From Paenibacillus sp. HB172176 (GTDB lineage Bacteria; Bacillota; Bacilli; Paenibacillales; Paenibacillaceae): a stretch of DNA of 64,000 nt. The stretch covers positions 23,752-87,751 of the forward strand of contig NZ_JAATHD010000025.1 in assembly GCF_011947265.1 (NCBI RefSeq). The letters are read 5' to 3'. The translations under genes and the position numbers were made by a program. Numbering within the stretch: position 1 is the first letter of the stretch; each line of letters starts with the position of its first letter. The notes under the pieces are model-generated. The model saw only the letters and a list, made by a program, of their open reading frames with translations, did not search any database and had not been told where the DNA came from. Below are positions 53,024 to 61,255 of this stretch, piece by piece.

Positions 53024-54403
53024 TCACACTTGATAGCTCAGCCATTGCCCCCTCGCGATATTGCCAAGGCCGCTCTCTCTCCCATACACCTTCATTCCCC
53101 GCGAATAGGTCGCCTCAACAGCGCAATGCATCGTCTCTCCGACATAAGGACTGTGCTTATGCTTGTGATAGAGCCGTTCCCTCGTCAATTCATACTCCGT
53201 CTCCAAATTCAGCAGCACCAGGTCCGCATCGGCCCCGATTCGAATCTCGCCCTTTCGCTTCGACAATCCGAAGCGATTGGCCGGCTCATAGCTCAGCATT
53301 CGGGCAAGCAACGGCAACGGAATGCCGCGCTTCACATGCCCCTCCCCGACCATGAGCTCCATCGAGCTTTGCGCGCCGGCAATACCGCCCCATGCCGCGA
53401 AGATAGACTCAGCCTCCTTCATCTCGAGCGGACTCGGGGAATGATCGGAGGCAATCATATCCACATAGCCTGCCGCGACAGCCCGCCACAGCTTCTCTTG
53501 CTCCTCTGCGCTGCGAAGCGGCGGCGCGCATTTCGCGACTGCTCCCTTCTCCGCAAGCGCTTCTTCCGTAAGAGTCAAATAATGCGGACAAGTCTCGAGC
53601 GTTACATCCATGCCGCGTTGCTTCGCCGCATGTATCGCCATTACTCCCGCTTCGCTGCTCACATGCACGAAGTGAAGCGCGCAGCCGGTCTGCTCCGCGA
53701 AGAACAAAGCCCGGTTAATCGCCTCAAGCTCCGCGACAATGGGCCTGGAAGCCGTATAATCCCCCGCGCTTCTCCTTCCCTCCGACATCATCCGCTCCGC
53801 CAGCTCTGAACAAATCGCATCGCTCTCCGCATGAAGAGCCAGCACTTTGCCGACGCTTGCTATAAGCTTCATTCCTTCGAAGAGCGTATAATCATCCGCC
53901 TCGCGGAACGCGTCCTTCCCAGGTCCTCCCGCCTTCGACATGAAGGCCTTGTAGCCAATGACTCCCGCTTCATGAAGCGGAATAATATGCTCCAGCTTGC
54001 CCGGCACAAGCCCGCCCCACAGCGCGTAATCCACATAGGAGCGATTCTTTGCCGTTGCCAGCTTCAGCTCCATCGCCTGCACCGTTACCGTTGGCGGCAA
54101 GCCGTTCAGAGGCATATCCACATATGTGGTCACACCTCCCGCCGCGAGAGCGGCAGAGCCGGTCTCGAAGCCTTCCCAATCGCCGAGGCCCGGTTCATTC
54201 AAATGCACATGCGCGTCAACCATGCCCGGCATAATGATAAGTCCGCTGGCATCCACCTCAGCGGCGGCAGATCTGTCCCTCAGATCTTCAAGCGCCGATA
54301 TGCGTCCATCTTTCACTCCGATATCCATTGCCCGCACATCATTCAGCCCTGCGACACTCCCGTTTCTAATAATAAGATCCAGGTGATTTGCATCCCCCCG
54401 CAC
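53024..54403 (-). CDS. pucH: Allantoinase
   Basis: The roughly 459-residue amidohydrolase opens allantoin to allantoate. Metal ligands are visible in VDAHVHLNEPG, the carboxylated Lys in GYKAFMSKAGG, HAES, HFVHVSS and ASDHSPS; the end AVEATYSRGMKVYGR fits AllB. Homology begins at LDLIIRNG, so I start it at a GTG just before that; an ATG 120 bases upstream adds an unrelated N-terminus without a ribosome site. The exact start is uncertain. It opens an operon whose products turn allantoin to ureidoglycine. Confidence 0.9.
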   Translation of the reverse strand: MRGDANHLDLIIRNGSVAGLNDVRAMDIGVKDGRISALEDLRDRSAAAEVDASGLIIMPGMVDAHVHLNEPGLGDWEGFETGSAALAAGGVTTYVDMPLNGLPPTVTVQAMELKLATAKNRSYVDYALWGGLVPGKLEHIIPLHEAGVIGYKAFMSKAGGPGKDAFREADDYTLFEGMKLIASVGKVLALHAESDAICSELAERMMSEGRRSAGDYTASRPIVAELEAINRALFFAEQTGCALHFVHVSSEAGVMAIHAAKQRGMDVTLETCPHYLTLTEEALAEKGAVAKCAPPLRSAEEQEKLWRAVAAGYVDMIASDHSPSPLEMKEAESIFAAWGGIAGAQSSMELMVGEGHVKRGIPLPLLARMLSYEPANRFGLSKRKGEIRIGADADLVLLNLETEYELTRERLYHKHKHSPYVGETMHCAVEATYSRGMKVYGRESGLGNIARGQWLSYQV

Positions 54404-54591
54404 ATCCGCCACCGCCCTTCTATTCCTATCATCATAAGCGCATAAGATTTTAAAGTCATTGTGCAAGGTCTCCGAAATTAACCAGGACAATGAAGCGAAT
54501 TGCACAATGAAGAGCTCTTCCATAATATATTTTCTAATACCGGAAACAAATTCCTGATTGGCCCCGTCAAATATAATTGAGGTGATCGAAC

Positions 54592-55020
54592 ATGTTGAGA
54601 AAGCTGCTTCTTCTCATGACCGTCGTATGCACAAGCGCTTGTTCAAGCCATAATCATGCTTTGCCGCAATCGGCAGCAGATGTTGCCGGCAACACGATTG
54701 TCGTGCCGGCCGGAGAAGGCAAGGGCGATTTGCAGACGGACACGACGAACGGTATATCTGCATCCTTCGCTTTCCCTGCGGTGACTTGGAATAACGTCAT
54801 CTACGCCATTACTTCGACGGACGTGGATGAAGTCGACGAGTTGCTGGGAGAAATTGAAATTCGCTACACCATAGAAACTCGTGATGAATCCTCCCGTTCC
54901 TCGAATTCCCTTCCCAAGGGGACGAAGATTTGGTCGATTACAGACATACCTGTCGATGAAGCTCTTGCAGCGGAGATTGAAGCCGGAACATTCGTCAAGC
55001 TGAAACGAAGCTCCCCCTGA
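54592..55020 (+). CDS. Small lipoprotein of unknown function
   Basis: The 142-residue product has a lipoprotein signal (LRKLLLLMTVVCTSACSS, with the lipid Cys near residue 17). The rest (FPAVTWNNVIYAITSTDVDE; GEIEIRYTIET; GTKIWSITDIPVDEALAAEI) looks like a small beta domain; I do not recognise a family. GAGGTGAT is 5 bases before the ATG. It lies 49 bases before a secreted protease gene on the same strand and may be co-transcribed with it. Confidence 0.75.
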   Translation: MLRKLLLLMTVVCTSACSSHNHALPQSAADVAGNTIVVPAGEGKGDLQTDTTNGISASFAFPAVTWNNVIYAITSTDVDEVDELLGEIEIRYTIETRDESSRSSNSLPKGTKIWSITDIPVDEALAAEIEAGTFVKLKRSSP

Positions 55021-55069
55021 GAGCTTCTATCTTTCAGAAAATTCGTTCTATTAGACGAGGAGGTTGTTT

Positions 55070-56098
55070 ATGAGAAAGAAAAAGAGAGTATTAAGCTTCT
55101 CCGCCGCATTGCTAAGCTTGACGCTGCTGCTCAGCAGCACGCCGGTTTTCGCTGCCGTAAGCACTTACGGCAGCTGGCCGAGCCGCTATCAGACGATGTA
55201 TGTCGACACTAGCAGCACTCTTACGGTTCCTTACAGCTCCGGCGCGGCCAAATGGTATAACGCGACGAATTACAAGGTTTCCACCTCGCTGACGGGAACG
55301 GTCGGCAGCTATAATTACCGGGCTTTCAACGTAACGGAGACCGATGTGGACTGGGACGGCATTACGGAGCATTTCGTGTATAACGGAGAGATTTGGAAGG
55401 AAATTGTGAATATTAATACGTATTATACGTCCATGTCGAGGTATACCAGCGCGATCAAGACGGCGCTTGTCGCCCATGAAGTCGGGCATTCGCTCGGTTT
55501 GCTTGATTCTTCTGTCGTCGAGACGACCTCTATCATGCATCCTTACACATTCAACAGCGCGGAGACGGCTACCGTAAGGCCGATGAATCCATCCGCCTCC
55601 GACATATCCGTCGTCAACGGTCTCTATCCGACTTCATCCAGCTTTATGAAGAAATCGGCTTCCGGGCAAGAAGACGGCTATTATATCCATCCTTCATGGG
55701 CCGTCTACTACGCGAACGAGAACGAGCTCGCCGAAGCGGCGGACCTGGTTGTGAGAGGCACCGTTACTAGTGAGGCAGGAAGCAAGTTTACGAGAGGAGA
55801 TTACAAGAGTTACGCTACTTTATCGGCTGTGCAGGCGACGCAGGTGCTGAAAGGCGGGCTGAAGGACGGCGAACAGATTATGGTTTCCCAAATGGGAGGA
55901 ACTGACGGCAGCGTGAAGGTGTTCGTGGACGAGACCACTCATTTGCAGAAGGACCAAGAGGTCGTGCTCTTCCTGCGCAAGAGAGCCGACAATACGTATT
56001 CGCCTATCAACGGGGACGACGGCGTATACCTGGATACGAAGATCGGCGTGAAGAACATTGCGACCAAGCGGCTTATCGATTTGAACTCGATGATTTGA
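55070..56098 (+). CDS. Secreted snapalysin-like zinc metalloprotease
   Basis: The 342-residue product has a signal peptide (RKKKRVLSFSAALLSLTLLL, cleavage near FAAVS). The zinc site VAHEVGHSLGLLD has the HExxHxxGxxD form typical of snapalysins, with Asp in place of the usual third His, and a Met-turn SIMHP follows about 18 residues later. The C-terminal 140 residues (DLVVRGTVTSEAGSKFTRGD; EVVLFLRKRADNTYSPI) form an extra beta domain often seen in secreted bacillar proteins. GAGGAGG lies 6 bases before the ATG. A strong terminator ends the unit. Confidence 0.85.
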   Translation: MRKKKRVLSFSAALLSLTLLLSSTPVFAAVSTYGSWPSRYQTMYVDTSSTLTVPYSSGAAKWYNATNYKVSTSLTGTVGSYNYRAFNVTETDVDWDGITEHFVYNGEIWKEIVNINTYYTSMSRYTSAIKTALVAHEVGHSLGLLDSSVVETTSIMHPYTFNSAETATVRPMNPSASDISVVNGLYPTSSSFMKKSASGQEDGYYIHPSWAVYYANENELAEAADLVVRGTVTSEAGSKFTRGDYKSYATLSAVQATQVLKGGLKDGEQIMVSQMGGTDGSVKVFVDETTHLQKDQEVVLFLRKRADNTYSPINGDDGVYLDTKIGVKNIATKRLIDLNSMI

Positions 56099-56153
56099 CA
56101 TTCGCCGAGTCTGGAAGAGCTTTATGGCCGATAGAATAATAGAGCGATAACAC

Positions 56154-56195
56154 AAGAGGCTGTCCCGCGTCATTCATGACGCAGGACAGCCTCTT
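56154..56195. terminator. Strong hairpin terminator
   Basis: AAGAGGCTGTCC pairs with GGACAGCCTCTT and GCGTC with GACGC around ATTCAT. It ends the protease unit and could stop minus-strand transcripts too. Confidence 0.85.
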
Positions 56196-56292
56196 CCTCT
56201 CATATCCAGCTTCATTCAAGCCCTCGCCCGTCGAGAATCGCTTCCTCTCTCGCTGTTATCAACTGAGGGTCGAAAGCTCCGATTCCTCCGGG

Positions 56293-57300
56293 TTAACGCA
56301 ACAGCTCGCGAGCAAGCTTTAGCGCATAATGCATGAAGCCATCATCCGTGGGATGGGTGCCGTCCGCGAACAGCCGCTCTTCCGCAGGCATTAGCGACAG
56401 CCCGTCAATAACTCGCACCGACGGATAACGGGAAGCTGCTTTACTTATTATGCTTCTGGCATCCTCAAGCGTGCCCATCGCTCTTGACTCATGGCCGAAT
56501 TTGCGCCAAATTGGCGTGATCGCGTAGATGTCGGCTTTCGGGTAGATTGCCACCAGCTTCGCGAAGTAATCCGAGACCGTCTGTTCGAAGCTGTCCGCCT
56601 CCGTTCCTCTGGCCCAATCATTCGTCCCGTACGCCACCGTAATGAGATCGGCGGGATAGCGCGCCGCAAGCTCTTCATCAAGGCTGTCCGGGTCAAAAAC
56701 ATAGCCTCCAATGCCTTGATTGAGCACGTCCAGACCGAGTGTCTCCGCCACAAGCGTCGGGTAAGAATGCGAGCCGCAGTGCGCATCCATCCCCTGCGTA
56801 ATCGAATCCCCAAGGCACAGAAGCTTTCTCTTCTCCCCGACTCCAGGCACCGGCTCGACTGAAGCGCCTTCCTTGATCCGCACCTCATGCAGAACAGTCT
56901 CGACATTATGCGGGAGCACAATGCGCACCGAGTTCAGTCCATTGTTATTCGGCAGTTGCATCTGTATGCGAACCTTGACGGACTGCTCCCCGCCGAATGT
57001 ATCAACCCCTTGAATCGGCAGCCTCCGCTCATTGACGTAGCAGTCCAAATAAGCGTAATCTCTTGCGGCAACGTTGAAAGCTGCCACGATTTCCAGTTCA
57101 TCGGAATCGGTCAGCAGCTTAAGCTCCACGCTGGAAGAGCAGTGCGAGCGTAACCGATAGTTGTCCTGCTGCGCATACACCGCCATCTGCTTATTCGTGA
57201 ATCGTCTAGGGCTCATTCCGCCTTCCACCCTCTCGCTTCCGAGGGAGTTGTAAAGGAAAAGTTCGATAACCTCATCTAAATTCAATGATTTCCAGGACAC
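56293..57300 (-). CDS. SGNH/GDSL-family esterase
   Basis: The 335-residue hydrolase has an N-terminal beta domain of about 140 residues and an SGNH domain: the Ser block KLLCLGDSITQGMD, Gly block NQGIGGYVF, Asn block YGTNDWARG and the Asp-His pair in FADGTHPTDDGF. Such enzymes remove acyl groups from sugars. The start is a GTG 9 bases after AAGGAG. Just upstream are relics of a Gfo/Idh gene, so it may once have ended a three-gene sugar operon. Confidence 0.88.
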   Translation of the reverse strand: MSWKSLNLDEVIELFLYNSLGSERVEGGMSPRRFTNKQMAVYAQQDNYRLRSHCSSSVELKLLTDSDELEIVAAFNVAARDYAYLDCYVNERRLPIQGVDTFGGEQSVKVRIQMQLPNNNGLNSVRIVLPHNVETVLHEVRIKEGASVEPVPGVGEKRKLLCLGDSITQGMDAHCGSHSYPTLVAETLGLDVLNQGIGGYVFDPDSLDEELAARYPADLITVAYGTNDWARGTEADSFEQTVSDYFAKLVAIYPKADIYAITPIWRKFGHESRAMGTLEDARSIISKAASRYPSVRVIDGLSLMPAEERLFADGTHPTDDGFMHYALKLARELLR

Positions 57301-57323
57301 GCGCCATCTCTCCTTCAATACTG

Positions 57324-57495
57324 CTCACAGCACCACTTCTCTGCCCGTCTCGACGGGATGGTACAATGCAGACATAATCTTGATCCTAGTAGCCAAGTCT
57401 TAACCATGATAGCCCGCCTGCTGCACGCCTGTCCAGCCCATGTCCGCCAGTTTCTGCAGCACCTTGAAGAAATCGCCTCTCTCAGTGTGAAGGAC
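57324..57495 (-). pseudogene. Fused relics of an isomerase start and a Gfo/Idh end
   Basis: On the minus strand, first come about 95 bases coding FTLRE, a frame break, then DFFKVLQKLADMGWTGVQQA, which matches the start of the isomerase at 61256. Within 20 bases this jumps to IKIMSALYHPVETGREVVL and a stop, matching the last residues of the Gfo/Idh gene at 60163. So a second isomerase-dehydrogenase pair once stood here and about 1.7 kb has been deleted from its middle. Confidence 0.82.
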
Positions 57496-57513
57496 TCTGG
57501 AATGGCAAAGCCA

Positions 57514-58881
57514 TTATCGCCTTGCAGAAGAAGCGTTCTGTTTGTCGGGCAGGATCGATTCTCCGTTCCTATCCAGGAAATGCCCGTCGCTAGTCGATGG
57601 CTTCAACTCGCCGGAATGATCGGTTGCCCGTCCAGGGACAGAAGCCCGAATCGGTCCATACCTTCGAACAAGAAAGAAGAAGGTTGATAATACAATGCCT
57701 GCCGTTACCGAAACAGTCAGATTCATAAGTATCGTTAATAGAAAAGTGCATAACAGCACAACCGCATCGCTCATATTCGACTTCAGAATGCGAATAAACG
57801 ATTTCCGTTCGCTCATGTTCCAGGCCGCCAGAAGCAAGATCGGCGCCATGCTCGATAGTGGAATTCGCGAAGCGTATTGCGCAAACAACAGAAGCACCAG
57901 CAGGACAACCAGGCCATGGACGATACCGGAAACAGGCGATCGGGCGCCGGATTTCACATTTGTTGCCGTCCTTGCTATGGCTCCCGTGGCCGGAATTCCG
58001 CCAAATAACGGCGTAACGATATTGGCAATCCCTTGACCGATCAATTCCCGGTTGCTGTTGTGGCGGCCGGAGGTCATCTCGTCCGCAACCACTGCGGACA
58101 GGAGAGATTCGATACCCCCGAGCATGGCGATCATCAATGCCGGAACCATAAGCTGCTCGATTCGCTCCATGGTAAAGCCGGGCACGCGAAAAGACGGCAG
58201 CGTGCCGGGTATGTTTCCGTACAAGCTGCCGATCGTCTCCACCTGACCTTGAAAAAATATCGAAGCCGCAACAGCTGAAATGAACAAGCCGACCAGCGAT
58301 GAAGGAATTTTCGGAAGCCATTTCCGCGAAGCGGCGATGCCTGCAAAACTGATCGCGGCAGCTGCCAGGCTATATACATTTACAAAAGACAAATGTTTTC
58401 CTATTTCCACCATATTATTCATAAAGCGCTCATGCTTCTCCAAATCATCCAAACCGAGCAGGGATGGCAGCTGCGAAGCAAAGATAATGACAGCGATACC
58501 CGAAGTGAAGCCCGCTACAACCGGTTTGGGCATATATTGAATCCATGCGCCAAGTCTGAACAACCCCATTGCAACGAGAAACACTCCGGATAACAAGCCT
58601 GCCATTAACAAGCTTTCATAGCCGTATTGAAGGGTAATCGCCAGAAGCACGGGTACGAATGCGCCGGTAGGACCGCCAATCTGATAGCGCGAGCCGCCGA
58701 ATAGGGAAATAAGAATGCCAGCAACTATTGTCGTATACAGGCCGTATTCCGGCTTCACGCCGGACGCGATGGCAAACGCCATTCCAAGCGGTATTGCGAT
58801 TACACCTACGATCAAACCGGAAGCAAGATCCTTCCGAAACGAGATCCTGTCATAGCCGGAAAATCTCCCTGTCCCTTTCAT
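57514..58881 (-). CDS. SulP-family anion transporter lacking the STAS domain
   Basis: The 455-residue membrane protein has the SulP core: DLASGLIVGVIAIPLGMAFA, GGPTGAFVPVL, FTSGIAVIIFASQLP and the end of the core at VTAGIVLSTFFFLVRRYG. Normal SulP proteins then carry a STAS domain of about 120 residues; here only about 45 polar residues follow before the stop. The stop lies 20 bases from the gene relic above, so a deletion may have removed the tail. It is preceded by an ArsR gene and an ArsR-like operator. Sulphate or bicarbonate are candidate substrates. Confidence 0.87.
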   Translation of the reverse strand: MKGTGRFSGYDRISFRKDLASGLIVGVIAIPLGMAFAIASGVKPEYGLYTTIVAGILISLFGGSRYQIGGPTGAFVPVLLAITLQYGYESLLMAGLLSGVFLVAMGLFRLGAWIQYMPKPVVAGFTSGIAVIIFASQLPSLLGLDDLEKHERFMNNMVEIGKHLSFVNVYSLAAAAISFAGIAASRKWLPKIPSSLVGLFISAVAASIFFQGQVETIGSLYGNIPGTLPSFRVPGFTMERIEQLMVPALMIAMLGGIESLLSAVVADEMTSGRHNSNRELIGQGIANIVTPLFGGIPATGAIARTATNVKSGARSPVSGIVHGLVVLLVLLLFAQYASRIPLSSMAPILLLAAWNMSERKSFIRILKSNMSDAVVLLCTFLLTILMNLTVSVTAGIVLSTFFFLVRRYGPIRASVPGRATDHSGELKPSTSDGHFLDRNGESILPDKQNASSARR

Positions 58882-58898
58882 CTTCCAACCTTCTTTTT

Positions 58899-58922
58899 AT
58901 TCATATATTTAAATATTTGAAT
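58899..58922. promoter_or_regulatory. ArsR-type operator upstream of sulP
   Basis: A 24-base near-perfect palindrome with arms ATTCATATATTT and AAATATTTGAAT lies 18 bases before the sulP start and 51 bases after the arsR stop. AT-rich ATTCA...TGAAT dyads are the common form for ArsR repressors. Confidence 0.68.
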
Positions 58923-58973
58923 ATAATGAAGATGTTACGCCCTTAACCGGACGTTGTCAATCGGAATTTGCCC

Positions 58974-59303
58974 TTAGGGCTCCTTCCGAATAACCTCCAG
59001 CAAAGAGATTGCGTCAACAAGATGGTTATCAAAAATCTTTTTGGCTGTAGCCAGCAAATCCTTAATTAACGGATCTCGAAGCGAGTAGATAACAGAGGTT
59101 CCCTCCTTAATGCCATACACAACGTTTTTGCTCCTGAGCACAGCCAACTGCTGGGAGACGGCAGAACCTTCGGAACCCAATTTCGATTGCAACTCATTCA
59201 CATTGCAATCTCTTTCGCACAGCAATTCCAATATTCGAATGCGAAGCGGATGGGCCAATGCTTTGAAGAAATCGGCTTTAAATTGTGGGATCTCTTGGTT
59301 CAT
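58974..59303 (-). CDS. ArsR-family repressor
   Basis: The 109-residue winged-helix protein shows FFKALAHPLRIRILELLCERDCNV and the recognition helix SEGSAVSQQLAVLRSKNVVYGIKEG. Two Cys in LCERDC lie where metal- or thiol-sensing ArsR members place ligands. It is upstream of sulP on the same strand; similar palindromes before sulP and before the divergent Cys-rich gene make both likely targets. Confidence 0.93.
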   Translation of the reverse strand: MNQEIPQFKADFFKALAHPLRIRILELLCERDCNVNELQSKLGSEGSAVSQQLAVLRSKNVVYGIKEGTSVIYSLRDPLIKDLLATAKKIFDNHLVDAISLLEVIRKEP

Positions 59304-59420
59304 GACAGCTGCCCCCTATTCATATGCTTATGCTATCATACCATATTTCGGATGCGAATCAGATACGACAATCGGGCATCCGCAATTGTAAAGAGCGGCA
59401 AAGTAACGTATACTATATTA

Positions 59421-59438
59421 TATTCAAATTTTTGAATA
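59421..59438. promoter_or_regulatory. ArsR-type operator upstream of the Cys-rich gene
   Basis: TATTCAAATTTTTGAATA is an almost perfect palindrome of the same form as the one before sulP. It lies 23 bases before the Cys-rich gene start and about 120 bases before arsR. Confidence 0.65.
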
Positions 59439-59461
59439 TTTAATTATTGGAGGTTCTTTCA

Positions 59462-60097
59462 TTGCCCTTTAGCGCGAATTCAACATCCGATCGCCTGTCT
59501 GGCGCTGCGAGCCGCTCTAAAACTGTTATGAGCAGAAACGATATTATCGAGATTGGCTTAAAGCGCTTGAATGATTTGGGAAGTCATCATATTTGTCATG
59601 TTTGCATTTCCAACAGCGGTTCATGCTGTCGCAATTGCGTGCATCTGCGGGACGGCCTGGGCTGCCAAAAACGAAATACCAGCTGTACGGCATGGTTATG
59701 CGGGTTCCACAAGTATTTCATGTACGAAATGAATTTCCTTGACGACTGGAATGCCTTCTGGGATCAAATTCCCGGTCAGGATTACCGGGAGGACTACACC
59801 CCGGAGCTTGTTTCCGTTACGCAACCACTGCCTCAGGCAGACCCGGCAATAGCCCGGCTGGGGGAAGCGCTGGCGGCTGATTTGCAGGAGATAGAGCGAT
59901 CGAATATCGCGATTGGCTTTATTCTCACTCTGCGTGAAAAGCTGGACAAATATATGGATCAGTTGCTGCACAGCAGATTGGATTACAAGAAGCAGCTGCG
60001 ATTGCAAAGAAAAATAAAATCGTTGACGATCGGCTTCTCCCGTTTTCATCGCGAGCTGAATCAATACAGAGAAACCCTTGCAGACCAAGGCACTTAA
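59462..60097 (+). CDS. Unrecognised cysteine-rich protein, ArsR neighbour
   Basis: I cannot name this 211-residue protein. The start is a TTG 8 bases after GGAGG. The middle (about residues 43-85) has nine Cys and three His: HHICHVCISNSGSCCRNCVH, then GLGCQKRNTSCTAWLCGFHK, a CxxC...CCxxC...C...C...C layout suited to an iron-sulphur cluster or zinc. The C-terminal half is mainly helical (LGEALAADLQEIERSNIAIG; YKKQLRLQRKIKSL). It is divergent from arsR and shares its operator type. A role in thiol or metal stress with SulP is possible, by context only. Confidence 0.75.
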   Translation: MPFSANSTSDRLSGAASRSKTVMSRNDIIEIGLKRLNDLGSHHICHVCISNSGSCCRNCVHLRDGLGCQKRNTSCTAWLCGFHKYFMYEMNFLDDWNAFWDQIPGQDYREDYTPELVSVTQPLPQADPAIARLGEALAADLQEIERSNIAIGFILTLREKLDKYMDQLLHSRLDYKKQLRLQRKIKSLTIGFSRFHRELNQYRETLADQGT

Positions 60098-60134
60098 AGA
60101 AGGTCATGGAGACAAAATCTCCTTCGACCTTCTT
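60097..60134. terminator. Terminator between convergent genes
   Basis: AAGAAGGTC pairs with GACCTTCTT, with GGAG/CTCC inside. It can serve both the Cys-rich gene and the convergent Gfo/Idh gene. Confidence 0.8.
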
Positions 60135-60162
60135 CTCGTCATGGTTTCAAGCCCGTTCACCC

Positions 60163-61230
60163 TTAAAGCACCACTTCTCTGCCCGTCTCGGCAGACCGGT
60201 ACAAAGCGGACAGAATCTTGATCATATCCACGCCGTGCTGCGGTACAATAATCGGCTCCGCTCCATGAAGCACGCAATCGACGAAATGGTCCAAATGGGC
60301 GCCATGCGCGGAATAGCCTCCCCGCTTGCCCAGCACCGGATGAATATCGACCAGCTCGCCCGCCGCCTCCGAGAAGATCTGCAGCTCGCTGTTCTTGATG
60401 AAGGCGCCGGATTTCGTGCCGCGCAGCTCCACGAATTTCATCTCTTCGCCGATATTCGAAGCCCAGCTGAATTCCAGTTGCAAGGTCGCTCCGTTGTCGA
60501 AGCGGATAAAGCCCGTCGCCAGATCCTCCACGTCGAACGTGCCGTCCTCCTGCTTCTCCCCGAAGGAGCTGTGAATCGAATCGGAAAGCTCGTTATTGGC
60601 GAACTTCGTATAGGTGGCGCCCGTTACCGTCACCGGCTTCGGATTACCCATAAGCCATACGGCCAAATCGATCATATGAACGCCAAGATCGATCAACGGA
60701 CCACCGCCCGACAGCTCCTTCGTCGTAAACCAGCCGCCCTTGCCCGGAATGCCGCGTCTGCGAACCCAACCGCAGCGCCCCGTGTAGATGTCTCCCATTG
60801 AGCCTTCATCGATGTATTGCTTCAAGCATTTCGACGACGGCATGAACCGGTTGTTGCGCATCGTCATGAGCAGCTTGCCGCTCTTCTCCGCGGCATCCGC
60901 CATTCGCTTCGCTTCCTCGGGGCTGACCGCATCCGGCTTCTCGCAGAAGACATGCTTGCCCGCGTTCAAGGCATCGACCGCGATAAGGGAATGATACAGA
61001 TTCGGCGTGCAAATATCGAACGCGTCGATATCGTCTCGACCCAGCAATTCCTTGTAATCCGCGCATGCCGTTGCAATTCCATGCTCCTTCGCCACGGCTT
61101 GCGCCCGCTCCAGGTTCGTGTCGCAAACGGCGACGAGCTCTACCTCCGGATGTTCCATCAACGGCTTCGCATGAAGCGACTGAAAAATGTTTCCTACCCC
61201 TACCGCAGCTACTCTAAGCTTCTGTGTCAT
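60163..61230 (-). CDS. Gfo/Idh/MocA-family dehydrogenase
   Basis: The 355-residue NAD(P)-dependent oxidoreductase has an N-terminal Rossmann fold (LRVAAVGVGNIFQSLHAKPL), the catalytic-site phrase HVFCEKPDAVS with the EKP lysine, and the C-terminal substrate domain (GGGPLIDLGVHMIDLAVWLMG with conserved His). It oxidises or isomerises a sugar or inositol. It lies 25 bases after the sugar-isomerase gene on the same strand, a common pair. A partial duplicate lies near 57.4 kb. Confidence 0.93.
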   Translation of the reverse strand: MTQKLRVAAVGVGNIFQSLHAKPLMEHPEVELVAVCDTNLERAQAVAKEHGIATACADYKELLGRDDIDAFDICTPNLYHSLIAVDALNAGKHVFCEKPDAVSPEEAKRMADAAEKSGKLLMTMRNNRFMPSSKCLKQYIDEGSMGDIYTGRCGWVRRRGIPGKGGWFTTKELSGGGPLIDLGVHMIDLAVWLMGNPKPVTVTGATYTKFANNELSDSIHSSFGEKQEDGTFDVEDLATGFIRFDNGATLQLEFSWASNIGEEMKFVELRGTKSGAFIKNSELQIFSEAAGELVDIHPVLGKRGGYSAHGAHLDHFVDCVLHGAEPIIVPQHGVDMIKILSALYRSAETGREVVL

Positions 61231-61255
61231 ACTAGCATTGTCCTCCTTATTTACT

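Noticed and set aside
54404..54523. Longer N-terminus for the allantoinase
   Set aside because: The ATG at 54523 lacks a ribosome site and adds 40 residues without similarity to allantoinases. The alternative GTG is better but not certain.
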